This document shows positions 22,871-29,372 of a stretch of 29,372 nt of DNA, piece after piece. The stretch is from Verrucomicrobiota bacterium (GTDB lineage Bacteria > Verrucomicrobiota > Verrucomicrobiia > Opitutales > Opitutaceae). The first letter of the stretch is position 1. Each line of letters starts with the position of its first letter. Below the pieces are notes generated by a model. The model was not told the origin of the DNA. It did not search any database and saw only the letters and a list, made by a program, of their open reading frames with translations. The stretch spans positions 1 to 29,372 of the forward strand of contig JAEZUE010000003.1 of assembly GCA_023443455.1 (NCBI GenBank). The letters are read 5' to 3'. The position numbers and the translations under genes are program-made.

Positions 22871-24115
22871 ATGAATAGCCAGACCTTCGCCCCCGCACCT
22901 TCCATCACCGCCGCCGCCACCGAGGCGCACTACGACGCCTACGTGATGAAGAACTACGGACGCCCCGCGGTCACGCTCGTGCGCGGCGAAGGCTGCCGGG
23001 TCTGGGACGACCGCGGCACCGAGTATCTCGATTTCACCTCCGGCATCGCCGTCACCGCGCTCGGCCATTCGCACCCCGCCTGGGTGAAGGCCGTGCAGGA
23101 TCAGGCCGCGCAGCTCGTCCACGTCAGCAACCTCTTCCGCAACCCGCTCCAGGGCGAACTCGCCCGCCGGATCGTGCAGAAGGCCGGCCCCGGCCGCGTC
23201 TTCTTCTGCAACAGCGGCGCCGAGGCCAACGAGGCCCTGCTCAAGCTCTCGCGTCTCCACGGTTACAACACGACCCACGAGGAAGGGAAGCGCTTCAAGG
23301 TGCTCGTCGCCAAGAACGCCTTCCACGGCCGCACCTTCGGCAGCATGGGCGCCACCGTGCAGGAGAAGATCCAGAAGGGCTTCGCGCCGATGCTCCCCAG
23401 CTTCGTCGCCGGCGAGTTCAACAACCTCCAGAGCTTCGTCGACCTCGTCGACGACGCCACCGCCGCCATCCTCGTCGAGACCATCCAGGGCGAGAGCGGC
23501 GTCACGCCCGCCACGCCCGAGTTTCTCACCGGCCTGCGCCGGCTCTGCGACGAACGCGGCCTGCTCCTGCTGCTCGACGAGGTCCAATGCGGCGTCGGCC
23601 GCACCGGCGCGTTCTACGGCTTCCAACACTACGGCATCCAGCCCGACGCCATCTCCATGGCCAAGGGCCTCGGCGGCGGCATGCCGATCGGCGCCGTGTG
23701 GGTGCGCGAACCCTTCGCCGAATACTTCCAGCCCGGCTCGCACGGCACCACCTTCGGCGGCACGCCGCTAGCCTGCGCCGCCGCGCTCGCCGTGGTCGAG
23801 ACGATCGACCGCGACGACCTCATGGGCAACGTGCGCCGCAACACGCCGGCCTGGCATGCCGCCCTCGCGCAGCTCGTCACCGATTTTCCGACACTGCTCA
23901 AGGCCGTGCGCGGCCTGGGCTACATGGTCGGCCTCGGCTTCCACGCCGATCCGGCGCCCTTCAACGCCAAGCTGCGCGAGGCCGGCCTGCTCTGCCCGCT
24001 CGCCGGCGGCAACACGATCCGCTTCCTCCCGCCCCTCACCGCCACCCCCGCCGACCTCGCCCGCAGCGTCGAGATCGTGCGCCGCGTGCTGAGCCGTAGT
24101 CATTCAGTCGAGTGA
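22871..24115 (+). CDS. argD: Acetylornithine aminotransferase
   Basis: This 414-residue class III PLP-dependent aminotransferase converts N-acetylglutamate semialdehyde to N-acetylornithine in arginine synthesis, and may also serve lysine synthesis. FCNSGAEANEALLKLSR binds the cofactor phosphate, LLLLDEVQCGVGRTG carries the PLP-ring Asp, the Schiff-base lysine is Lys265 in SMAKGLGGGMP, and HGTTFGGTPLAC completes the site. The length is normal. The ATG at 22871 directly follows a repeat tract (ATTCCGAAATCCGCA), so its leader is repeat-derived and has no Shine-Dalgarno sequence. The gene shares orientation with argB upstream. An ornithine or 4-aminobutyrate specificity cannot be excluded, but argB nearby supports argD. 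Confidence 0.93.
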   Translation: MNSQTFAPAPSITAAATEAHYDAYVMKNYGRPAVTLVRGEGCRVWDDRGTEYLDFTSGIAVTALGHSHPAWVKAVQDQAAQLVHVSNLFRNPLQGELARRIVQKAGPGRVFFCNSGAEANEALLKLSRLHGYNTTHEEGKRFKVLVAKNAFHGRTFGSMGATVQEKIQKGFAPMLPSFVAGEFNNLQSFVDLVDDATAAILVETIQGESGVTPATPEFLTGLRRLCDERGLLLLLDEVQCGVGRTGAFYGFQHYGIQPDAISMAKGLGGGMPIGAVWVREPFAEYFQPGSHGTTFGGTPLACAAALAVVETIDRDDLMGNVRRNTPAWHAALAQLVTDFPTLLKAVRGLGYMVGLGFHADPAPFNAKLREAGLLCPLAGGNTIRFLPPLTATPADLARSVEIVRRVLSRSHSVE

Positions 24116-24410
24116 CGAGGGACGAGCGTCGAGGGCCGGAGTTTCGGAGGCAGATCGAGAGCCCCCTCGGGCAATCGCCTTGTGCACAATTGGATTGGCG
24201 CTCGCCTCTCGCCTCTCGACTCCGTCTCTCGTCACGGCTCAGCCAAGCCTGAGGCGTGCTGCGTAGCTGGATGGCGAAGCCATTCAACCCGTAGGGCCGG
24301 TCTCCGACCGGCCCATTGTTCGTTTGCTCGAATCCAGGTTCCGGCCGGAGCCCGGGCCTGCTTCGATTGCGCCTTGGTCATCGGAAAGAAACCGATCAGG
24401 GTGCTCGCCC
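24116..24410. repeat. Intergenic repeat region with two GTAG-headed hairpins
   Basis: No gene is seen. GTAG at 24263-24266 heads TGGATGGC-GAA-GCCATTCA (24268-24286, one G-T wobble). GTAG at 24291-24294 heads GGCCGGTC-TCC-GACCGGCC (24295-24313, perfect). Upstream are short purine/pyrimidine tandem tracts (GAGTGACGAGGGACGAGCG at about 24111; CTCGCCTCTCGCCTCTCGAC at about 24202). These look like several dispersed repeat types stacked in one gap. Confidence 0.7.
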
Positions 24411-25520
24411 ATGACCGACTACGCCGCCGACCAACGCATCGTCATGACCCTCGACGCCGGAGGGTCCAGCTTCCGCTTCTCCGCCCGCCGCGGAAAAGAG
24501 CGCATCACGGAAGTGGTGACGCTGCCCACCGAGGGCGACACTCTCGAGCGTTGCCTCGGCAACCTCGTCGCGGGTTTCGCGACCGTGCGCGACATGTGTC
24601 CCGAGCCGCCGGTGGCCATCAGTTTCGCGTTTCCCGGGCCGGCCGACTACCCGGCCGGAGTCATCGGCGACCTGACCAACATTCCGTCGTTCCGCGGCGG
24701 CATCGCGGTCGGCCCGATGCTCGAGGCCAAGTTCGGCCTGCCGGTCTTCATCAACAACGACGGCGACCTCTTCGCCTACGGCGAGGCCATCGCCGGCTTC
24801 CTGCCGTATGTGAACGGCCTGCTCGAGCGGGCCGGCAGCCCGCGCCGCTTCAAGAACCTGCTCGGCGTCACGCTCGGCACCGGTTTCGGCGGCGGCATCG
24901 TGCGCGGCGGCGAGCTCTTCGGCGGCGACAACTCGATGGCCGCGGAAATCTGCATGCTGCGCAACAAGCTCGACCCGCACTGGAACGCCGAGGAGGGCGC
25001 CAGCATCCGCGCCGTGCGCCGCGCCTACGGCGAGAAGGCCGGCATCGACTTTTCGGACACGCCGAACCCGCGCGAGATCGAGGACATCGCCCTCGGCAAA
25101 CGCGAGGGCGACCAGGCAGCCGCGGTCGAAGCCTACCGCCGCCTCGGCGAGGTCGTGGGCGACACGCTCGCCCAGCTGCTCACCTTGGTCGACGGCCTCG
25201 CCGTGATCGGCGGCGGCATCAGCGCCGCCGCGCCGCTCTACATGCCCGCCCTGCTCGGCGAGCTCAACGGCACCTTCTCCGACCCGACCCGCGGCACACG
25301 CCGCCGGCTCGTGCAACAGGCCTTCAACCTCGAGGATGAGGAGCAACGCGCCACGTTCCTGCGCGGCGCGACGCACGAGATCGCCGTGCCCGGCACCGAC
25401 CGCAAGATCGCGTACGATCCGCTGGCCCGTATCGGCGTAGGCCTGTCACGGCTCGGGACCAGCGAGGCCATCGCGCTCGGCGCCTACGCCTACGCGCTGC
25501 ACCAGCTCGAGCCGCGGTGA
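24411..25520 (+). CDS. ROK-family sugar kinase (glucokinase-like)
   Basis: This 369-residue protein has the ROK fold: MTLDAGGSSFRFS near the N-terminus binds phosphate, ISFAFPGPADYP and INNDGDLFAYGEA (with the catalytic-base Asp) form the sugar site, and LLGVTLGTGFGGGIVRGG is the second phosphate loop. It would phosphorylate glucose or a related hexose at C6. The usual ROK zinc motif C-x-C-G-x-x-G-C is absent; in its place is NKLDPHWNAEEGASIRAV, so this is a variant branch. At 369 residues it is longer than typical 300-320-residue ROK kinases, with an insert around 305-350. The ATG at 24411 has AGG ten bases upstream. It is near gnd and a cellobiose phosphorylase, which suggests glucose as substrate. 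Confidence 0.85.
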   Translation: MTDYAADQRIVMTLDAGGSSFRFSARRGKERITEVVTLPTEGDTLERCLGNLVAGFATVRDMCPEPPVAISFAFPGPADYPAGVIGDLTNIPSFRGGIAVGPMLEAKFGLPVFINNDGDLFAYGEAIAGFLPYVNGLLERAGSPRRFKNLLGVTLGTGFGGGIVRGGELFGGDNSMAAEICMLRNKLDPHWNAEEGASIRAVRRAYGEKAGIDFSDTPNPREIEDIALGKREGDQAAAVEAYRRLGEVVGDTLAQLLTLVDGLAVIGGGISAAAPLYMPALLGELNGTFSDPTRGTRRRLVQQAFNLEDEEQRATFLRGATHEIAVPGTDRKIAYDPLARIGVGLSRLGTSEAIALGAYAYALHQLEPR

Positions 25521-25610
25521 GCCCATTGGTAGGGCGAACCGCTCCACATGGAGGAGCCCCAGCAGCAACGTGGCGCCACTCGCCGAGAGCGGCGACCACA
25601 CGCGTCGACG

Positions 25611-25664
25611 CCAAAACAAAAATCCGCGCCGCCCGGAGCCCGCAGGCTCCGCGACGACGCGGAT
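25611..25664 (-). terminator. Rho-independent terminator of gnd
   Basis: On the minus strand, 15 bases past the gnd stop, an outer stem ATCCGCG/CGCGGAT (25658-25664 with 25622-25628) encloses an inner stem CGGAGCC-TGCG-GGCTCCG (25634-25651). It is followed by TTTTTGTTTTGG. It also faces the ROK gene 3' end. The T-tract overlaps the 15-base stretch shared with 12447-12461. Confidence 0.75.
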
Positions 25665-25678
25665 GCAATTGAACCGAA

Positions 25679-27181
25679 TCAGACCTTGGCCTGCGGGCGG
25701 CCCTTCGCCGGCCAGTCGATGTGGAAGAACTCGCCGCGAGGGCAGTCGACGCGCTCGTAGGTGTGCGCGCCGAAGAAGTCGCGCTGACCCTGGAGCAGGT
25801 TGGCGGGCAGACGGGCGGCGCGGTAGCCGTCGTAGTAGGCGAGCGCGGAGCTGAAGGTCGGGGCGGGGATGCCGACCTGCGCGGCGGTGGCCACGACGAG
25901 GCGCCAGTTGCCCTGCGCCTTCTGCACGGTCTTGTTGAAGTACGGATCGAGCAGGAGGTTCGCGAGGTTCTTGTCGGCGGCGTAGGCCTCGGTGATCTTC
26001 TGCAGGAACGCGGCGCGGATGATGCAACCGCCGCGCCAGATCTGCGCGATCTTCCCGAAGTTGAGTTTCCAGCCGTACTCCTTCTGGGCCTCGCGCATGA
26101 GCTGGAAGCCCTGCGCGTACGAGCAGATCTTCGAGCAGTAGAGCGCGTCGTGGATGGCCTTCAAGAAGGCGGTCTTCGAACCGGTGAACTTGGTCTTCGG
26201 GCCCTTCAGGATCTTCGAGGCGGCAACGCGTTCCTCCTTCACCGCGGAGAGGCAGCGGGAGAACACGGCCTCGGCGATCGTCGGCGCGGGCACCCCCATG
26301 TCGAGGGCGCTCACGCTCGTCCACTTGCCCGTGCCTTTCTGGCCGGCCGTATCCAGAACGATGTCAACAAAGGGCTTCTTCGTGACCGGGTCGGCCTGTT
26401 GGAGAATGTCGGCCGAGATCTCGACGAGGAAGCTGTCGAGCGCGCCCTTGTTCCACTTGGCGAAGGTCTTGCCGATCTCGGGGGCGGTCATGCCGAGCAC
26501 GCCGCGCATCAGGTCGTAGGCCTCGCAGATCATCTGCATGTCGCCGTACTCGATGCCGTTGTGGACCATCTTCACGTAGTGGCCGGCGCCGTCGGTGCCG
26601 ATGTAGGTGCTGCAGGGCACGCCGCCCTTCACGGGCTTGCCGGGCGCGGCGCCCTCGAGCGGGCGGCCGGTCTTGCGGTCGACCTTCGCGGCGATGGCGT
26701 TCCAGACCGGCTCGAGGAATTTGAAGGCCTCCTTGTCGCCGCCGGGCATGAGCGCCGGGCCGAAACGCGCCCCTTCCTCGCCACCGGAAACACCGCTGCC
26801 GATGAAGCGGAAACCCTTTGCGCAAAGGTCCTTCTCGCGGCGGATGGTATCGGTCCACTTCGCGTTGCCGCCGTCGACGATGATGTCGCCGGGCGCGAGC
26901 AGCGGCAGGAGCGAATCGATGACGGCATCGGTGGCCTTGCCGGCCTGCACCATGATCACGATACGGGCGGGCTTGGCCAGCGAGGCGACGAAGTCCTTCA
27001 GCTCGGGGAAGCCGACGAGGCCGCCGGGCGTATTCGGGTTGGCGGCGACAAACTCCGCGGTCTTCGACGCGGTGCGGTTGTACACCGAGATGCGGAAGCC
27101 GTGGTCGGCGATGTTGAGGGCGAGGTTCTGACCCATCACGGCGAGGCCGATGAGTCCGATTTCAGACAGTTGGTCGGGCAT
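25679..27181 (-). CDS. gnd: 6-phosphogluconate dehydrogenase, decarboxylating
   Basis: This 500-residue enzyme oxidises 6-phosphogluconate to ribulose-5-phosphate and CO2 in the oxidative pentose phosphate pathway, making NADPH. IGLIGLAVMGQNLALN (residues 8-23) is the cofactor motif, NRT after the second strand suggests NADP preference, GSGVSGGEEGAR (128-139) is the active-site loop, and KMVHNGIEYGDMQ has the catalytic Lys204 and Glu211. The C-terminal KGTGKWTS and RGGCIIRAAFL stretches are typical of the long homodimeric form. The length is slightly above the usual 470-485. The ATG at 27181 is chosen because the cofactor motif then lies at residue 9; the longer frame upstream is noncoding. 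It is transcribed convergently with the ROK gene and ends in a clear terminator. Confidence 0.96.
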   Translation of the reverse strand: MPDQLSEIGLIGLAVMGQNLALNIADHGFRISVYNRTASKTAEFVAANPNTPGGLVGFPELKDFVASLAKPARIVIMVQAGKATDAVIDSLLPLLAPGDIIVDGGNAKWTDTIRREKDLCAKGFRFIGSGVSGGEEGARFGPALMPGGDKEAFKFLEPVWNAIAAKVDRKTGRPLEGAAPGKPVKGGVPCSTYIGTDGAGHYVKMVHNGIEYGDMQMICEAYDLMRGVLGMTAPEIGKTFAKWNKGALDSFLVEISADILQQADPVTKKPFVDIVLDTAGQKGTGKWTSVSALDMGVPAPTIAEAVFSRCLSAVKEERVAASKILKGPKTKFTGSKTAFLKAIHDALYCSKICSYAQGFQLMREAQKEYGWKLNFGKIAQIWRGGCIIRAAFLQKITEAYAADKNLANLLLDPYFNKTVQKAQGNWRLVVATAAQVGIPAPTFSSALAYYDGYRAARLPANLLQGQRDFFGAHTYERVDCPRGEFFHIDWPAKGRPQAKV

Positions 27182-27394
27182 GTGGTGCAGAGAGCGGAAC
27201 GCAGACTGGGTAATCGATTCGGTTGGCGGCCCACCTTTGGGGGAGCGCCCGGAGCAACGGCCCTGACGGTAACCGGCACCGGAAGCGGCGGCCGAGGCGG
27301 GAGAGTGCCGACATTGCGCATCCACGCAAGCGCCACGCTGCGGTTGCGACCACGAAGATGCGCAACACGTTGCCTTCTCCCCGCTCCGTCGCCC

Positions 27395-27880
27395 ATGAAG
27401 CACTGGATTCCCGTCGACACCTACCGGCAGTTCCTCGAATGCATGCCCATCGCCTGCGTCGACATCGCGATCGTGCACCGCGGCGCCGTGCTGCTCGTGA
27501 AACGCAAAGACGCCCCCGCCCGCGGCGAGTGGTGGGTGCCGGGCGGTCGAGTCTGGAAGGGGGAGACGATGCGCGAAACCGCCGCCCGCAAAGCGCGCGA
27601 CGAAGTCGGCATCGAATGCCACGTCGGTCCGATCATCCACACCGCCGAGACGATCTTCCCCGACGGCCCCGGCGGCGTGGCCGTGCACTCGATCAACACC
27701 TGCTTCTTCCTCTACCCCGCCGCGGCCACCGTGCGGGTGCGCCCCGAACTCGACGCCCATCACGGCGGCGCCAAATGGGTGCGCGCCATCCCCGAGGGCC
27801 TGCATCCCTACGTCGTGCGTTGCCTGCAAGGCGCCGGACTGGAAGGTGCGCCGCCACCCCGCAAGCGCAGCAACCGCTGA
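27395..27880 (+). CDS. Nudix hydrolase, GDP-mannose mannosyl hydrolase-like
   Basis: This 161-residue Nudix protein begins KHWIPVDTYRQFLECMPIACVDIAI and continues LLVKRKDAPARGEWWVPGGR, a layout like GDP-mannose mannosyl hydrolase (Gmm/WcaH), which splits GDP-mannose to GDP and mannose. The Nudix box (residues 51-73) is GRVWKGE, seven residues, then RKARDEVGI, so the canonical RE is RK and EE is DE. Gmm proteins also depart from the consensus here, which fits. ADP-sugar or other nucleotide-sugar substrates are possible. It is divergent from gnd with a 213-base gap, and its ATG is preceded by a pyrimidine-rich leader without a Shine-Dalgarno sequence. The last 15 residues are basic and probably flexible. 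Confidence 0.8.
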   Translation: MKHWIPVDTYRQFLECMPIACVDIAIVHRGAVLLVKRKDAPARGEWWVPGGRVWKGETMRETAARKARDEVGIECHVGPIIHTAETIFPDGPGGVAVHSINTCFFLYPAAATVRVRPELDAHHGGAKWVRAIPEGLHPYVVRCLQGAGLEGAPPPRKRSNR

Positions 27881-28071
27881 CCCCGCCCCCCCGCACTTCA
27901 TGGCTCTGTCGTTTTAAGCGACCAACCCGCGCTTGGCTTCGGGCCGAACAACACCCATATCGGACGCTGCGTCCCATCGCCCCCTTAATGCAAAGGGTTC
28001 AACTTGGCTTTGCGGACCCCCACTCCAGCTGCTCCGGTAGTTCTCCCAACCTCTTCATTCCCCCGATATTT

Positions 28072-29372
28072 ATGGCTAAATACGGCTACTTCGACGACGC
28101 GAACCGCGAGTTCGTGATCACCCGCCCGGACACTCCGTTGCCGTGGCTCAACTACCTCGGCCAGGACGAGTACTTCGGCATGGTCACCCAGACCGCCGGC
28201 GGGTACTCATTCTGGAAGGACGCCAAACTGCGCCGCCTCACGCGCTATCGGTACAACAACAACCCGATGGATAACGACGGCCGCTTCCTCTACGTGAAGC
28301 AGGGCAAGTCGGTCTGGAACCCGGGCTGGAAGCCGACCCGCACCAAGCTCGACGCCTTCGAGTGCCGCCACGGCATGGGCTACACCCAGATCACCGGAAA
28401 GAAGGACGGCATCGAGGTCGAGCAGCTCATGTTCGTGCCGCCGCAGGAGAACCTCGAGGTCTGGAAGGTCTCCGTCCGCAACAAGACCAAGCAGCCCCAG
28501 AAGCTCTCCCTCTTCTCGTTCGTCGAGTTCTGCTCCTTCGAGGCGCTCAACGACATGACGAACTACCAGCGCACGTATTCGATCGGCGAAGTCGAGATCG
28601 AGGACGGCGCGATCTACCACAAGACCGAGTACCGCGAGCGCCGCAACCACTACGCCCTCTTCGGCTGCACCCGCAAGGTGAAGGCCTACGACACCTCGCG
28701 CGACGCCTTCGTGGGCGTGCACAACAGCCTCGGCGACCCGAAGGCCGTGCTCGCCGGCAAGTGCACCAACTCCCGCGCCCACGGCTGGAACCCGATCGGC
28801 GCCCACCAGATCGACCTCACCCTCAAGCCCGGCCAGGAGGAGACCTTCGCGTTCATCCTCGCCTACGTCGACCAGGGCGACCTGCCGAAGTTCGACGCGC
28901 CCTTCGTCATGAACAAGACCAAGGGCCGCGAGATCCTGAAAAAGTACTCCGACCTCGCCGTCGTCGACGCCGCCTTCGCCTCGGTGAAGCAGCGTTGGGA
29001 GGACCTGCTCTCGATCTACCAGGCCACCAAGGTCCCCAACGAGCACCTCCAGCGCATGGTCAACACGTGGAACCAGGCGCAGTGCATGGCCACCTTCAAC
29101 CTCTCCCGCTCCGCCTCCGGTTACGAGACCGGCATCGGCCGCGGCATGGGTTACCGCGACTCGAACCAGGACATCCTCGGCTTCGTCCATCTCCTGCCCG
29201 AGCGCGCCCGCCAGCGTATCCTCGACATCGCGTCGACCCAGCTCTCCGACGGCACCTGCTTCCACCAGTACCAGCCGCTCACCAAGAAGGGCAACGCCGA
29301 CATCGGCGGCGGCTTCAACGACGACCCGCTCTGGCTCATCCTCTCGACCTGCGCCTACATCCGCGAGACCGG
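28072..29372 (+). CDS. Cellobiose phosphorylase (GH94), 3' end outside window
   Basis: Only the first 433 codons are present; full-length GH94 cellobiose phosphorylases are about 800 residues. It would split cellobiose with phosphate into glucose-1-phosphate and glucose in the cytoplasm. The N-terminal beta-sandwich starts MAKYGYFDDANREFVITRPD; GMGYRDSNQDILGFVHLLPE (358-377) and the start of the (alpha/alpha)6 barrel follow. STQLSDGTCFHQYQPL and GGGFNDDPLWL (Asp417/Asp418 in the general-acid motif) strongly favour cellobiose over chitobiose or cellodextrin phosphorylase. No stop occurs before the window edge. The 191-base leader lacks a Shine-Dalgarno sequence and contains an imperfect palindrome GTCGTTTTAAGCGAC (27908-27922) that could be an operator. 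Confidence 0.93.
   Translation, partial: MAKYGYFDDANREFVITRPDTPLPWLNYLGQDEYFGMVTQTAGGYSFWKDAKLRRLTRYRYNNNPMDNDGRFLYVKQGKSVWNPGWKPTRTKLDAFECRHGMGYTQITGKKDGIEVEQLMFVPPQENLEVWKVSVRNKTKQPQKLSLFSFVEFCSFEALNDMTNYQRTYSIGEVEIEDGAIYHKTEYRERRNHYALFGCTRKVKAYDTSRDAFVGVHNSLGDPKAVLAGKCTNSRAHGWNPIGAHQIDLTLKPGQEETFAFILAYVDQGDLPKFDAPFVMNKTKGREILKKYSDLAVVDAAFASVKQRWEDLLSIYQATKVPNEHLQRMVNTWNQAQCMATFNLSRSASGYETGIGRGMGYRDSNQDILGFVHLLPERARQRILDIASTQLSDGTCFHQYQPLTKKGNADIGGGFNDDPLWLILSTCAYIRET

Noticed and set aside
22480..22898. Minus-strand frames with TAKNAKSSE and LCDLCVLCG-type sequence
   Set aside because: These are translations of dispersed noncoding repeats, not proteins.
1..29372. CRISPR array, tRNA, rRNA, prophage or insertion-sequence genes
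   Set aside because: I looked on both strands for regularly spaced repeats, cloverleaf-like segments and transposase or integrase motifs and found none. Short or degenerate cases could be missed without a search tool.

Overview
The window reads as chromosomal DNA of a GC-rich, non-Shine-Dalgarno-leaning bacterium, most probably Verrucomicrobiota of the Opitutaceae type (Opitutus/Lacunisphaera-like). This is inferred from the gene mix, the strong G/C third-position bias (judged by eye, not computed), and intergenic repeat sequences that I associate with that group from memory. No tRNA, rRNA, CRISPR array, transposase or prophage gene was found.

Layout. Positions 1-515 hold a minus-strand toxin-antitoxin pair whose ParE-like toxin looks cut short. 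Then comes a promoter-like gap (510-1036) and a secreted fasciclin-domain protein, followed by a possible 28-residue membrane peptide. Positions 1834-10130 are one plus-strand run of eight genes: SDR-DUF2867, COG2907 FAD oxidase, DUF1365, cyclopropane-fatty-acid synthase, DUF1475, DUF2062, DUF1295 and a second, coclaurine-N-methyltransferase-like member of the CFA family. Several of these genes overlap by ATGA. I read it as a membrane-lipid modification cassette. Positions 10173-11931 hold two minus-strand lipoproteins (a TatT-like protein and an alpha/beta hydrolase). After about 630 bases without a convincing gene comes one hypothetical protein at 12563.

Positions 13055-17516 are a minus-strand series: HPF-like ribosome factor (with its own terminator), DUF1232-like protein, TspO, a beta-barrel-like protein, a Na/Ca exchanger, and a CheX-CheY pair. 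A divergent NhaR-like LysR regulator (17642) is followed by a translationally coupled MEDS sensor and hybrid histidine kinase (18752-21381). The arginine genes argB and argD follow, separated by a 450-base mosaic of dispersed repeats. The right end is sugar metabolism: a ROK sugar kinase, 6-phosphogluconate dehydrogenase (minus strand, with a good terminator), a GDP-mannose-hydrolase-like Nudix protein, and the first 433 codons of a GH94 cellobiose phosphorylase that runs off the window.

How the parts may work together. Cellobiose phosphorylase would give glucose-1-phosphate plus glucose, the ROK kinase would phosphorylate glucose, and Gnd would feed the pentose phosphate pathway. The lipid cassette would alter acyl chains in the membrane, possibly under stress. 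The intergenic regions carry several unrelated hairpin elements, five of them headed by GTAG, the hallmark of REP sequences mobilised by RAYT transposases. One is a perfect inverted pair sitting inside the lipid operon.
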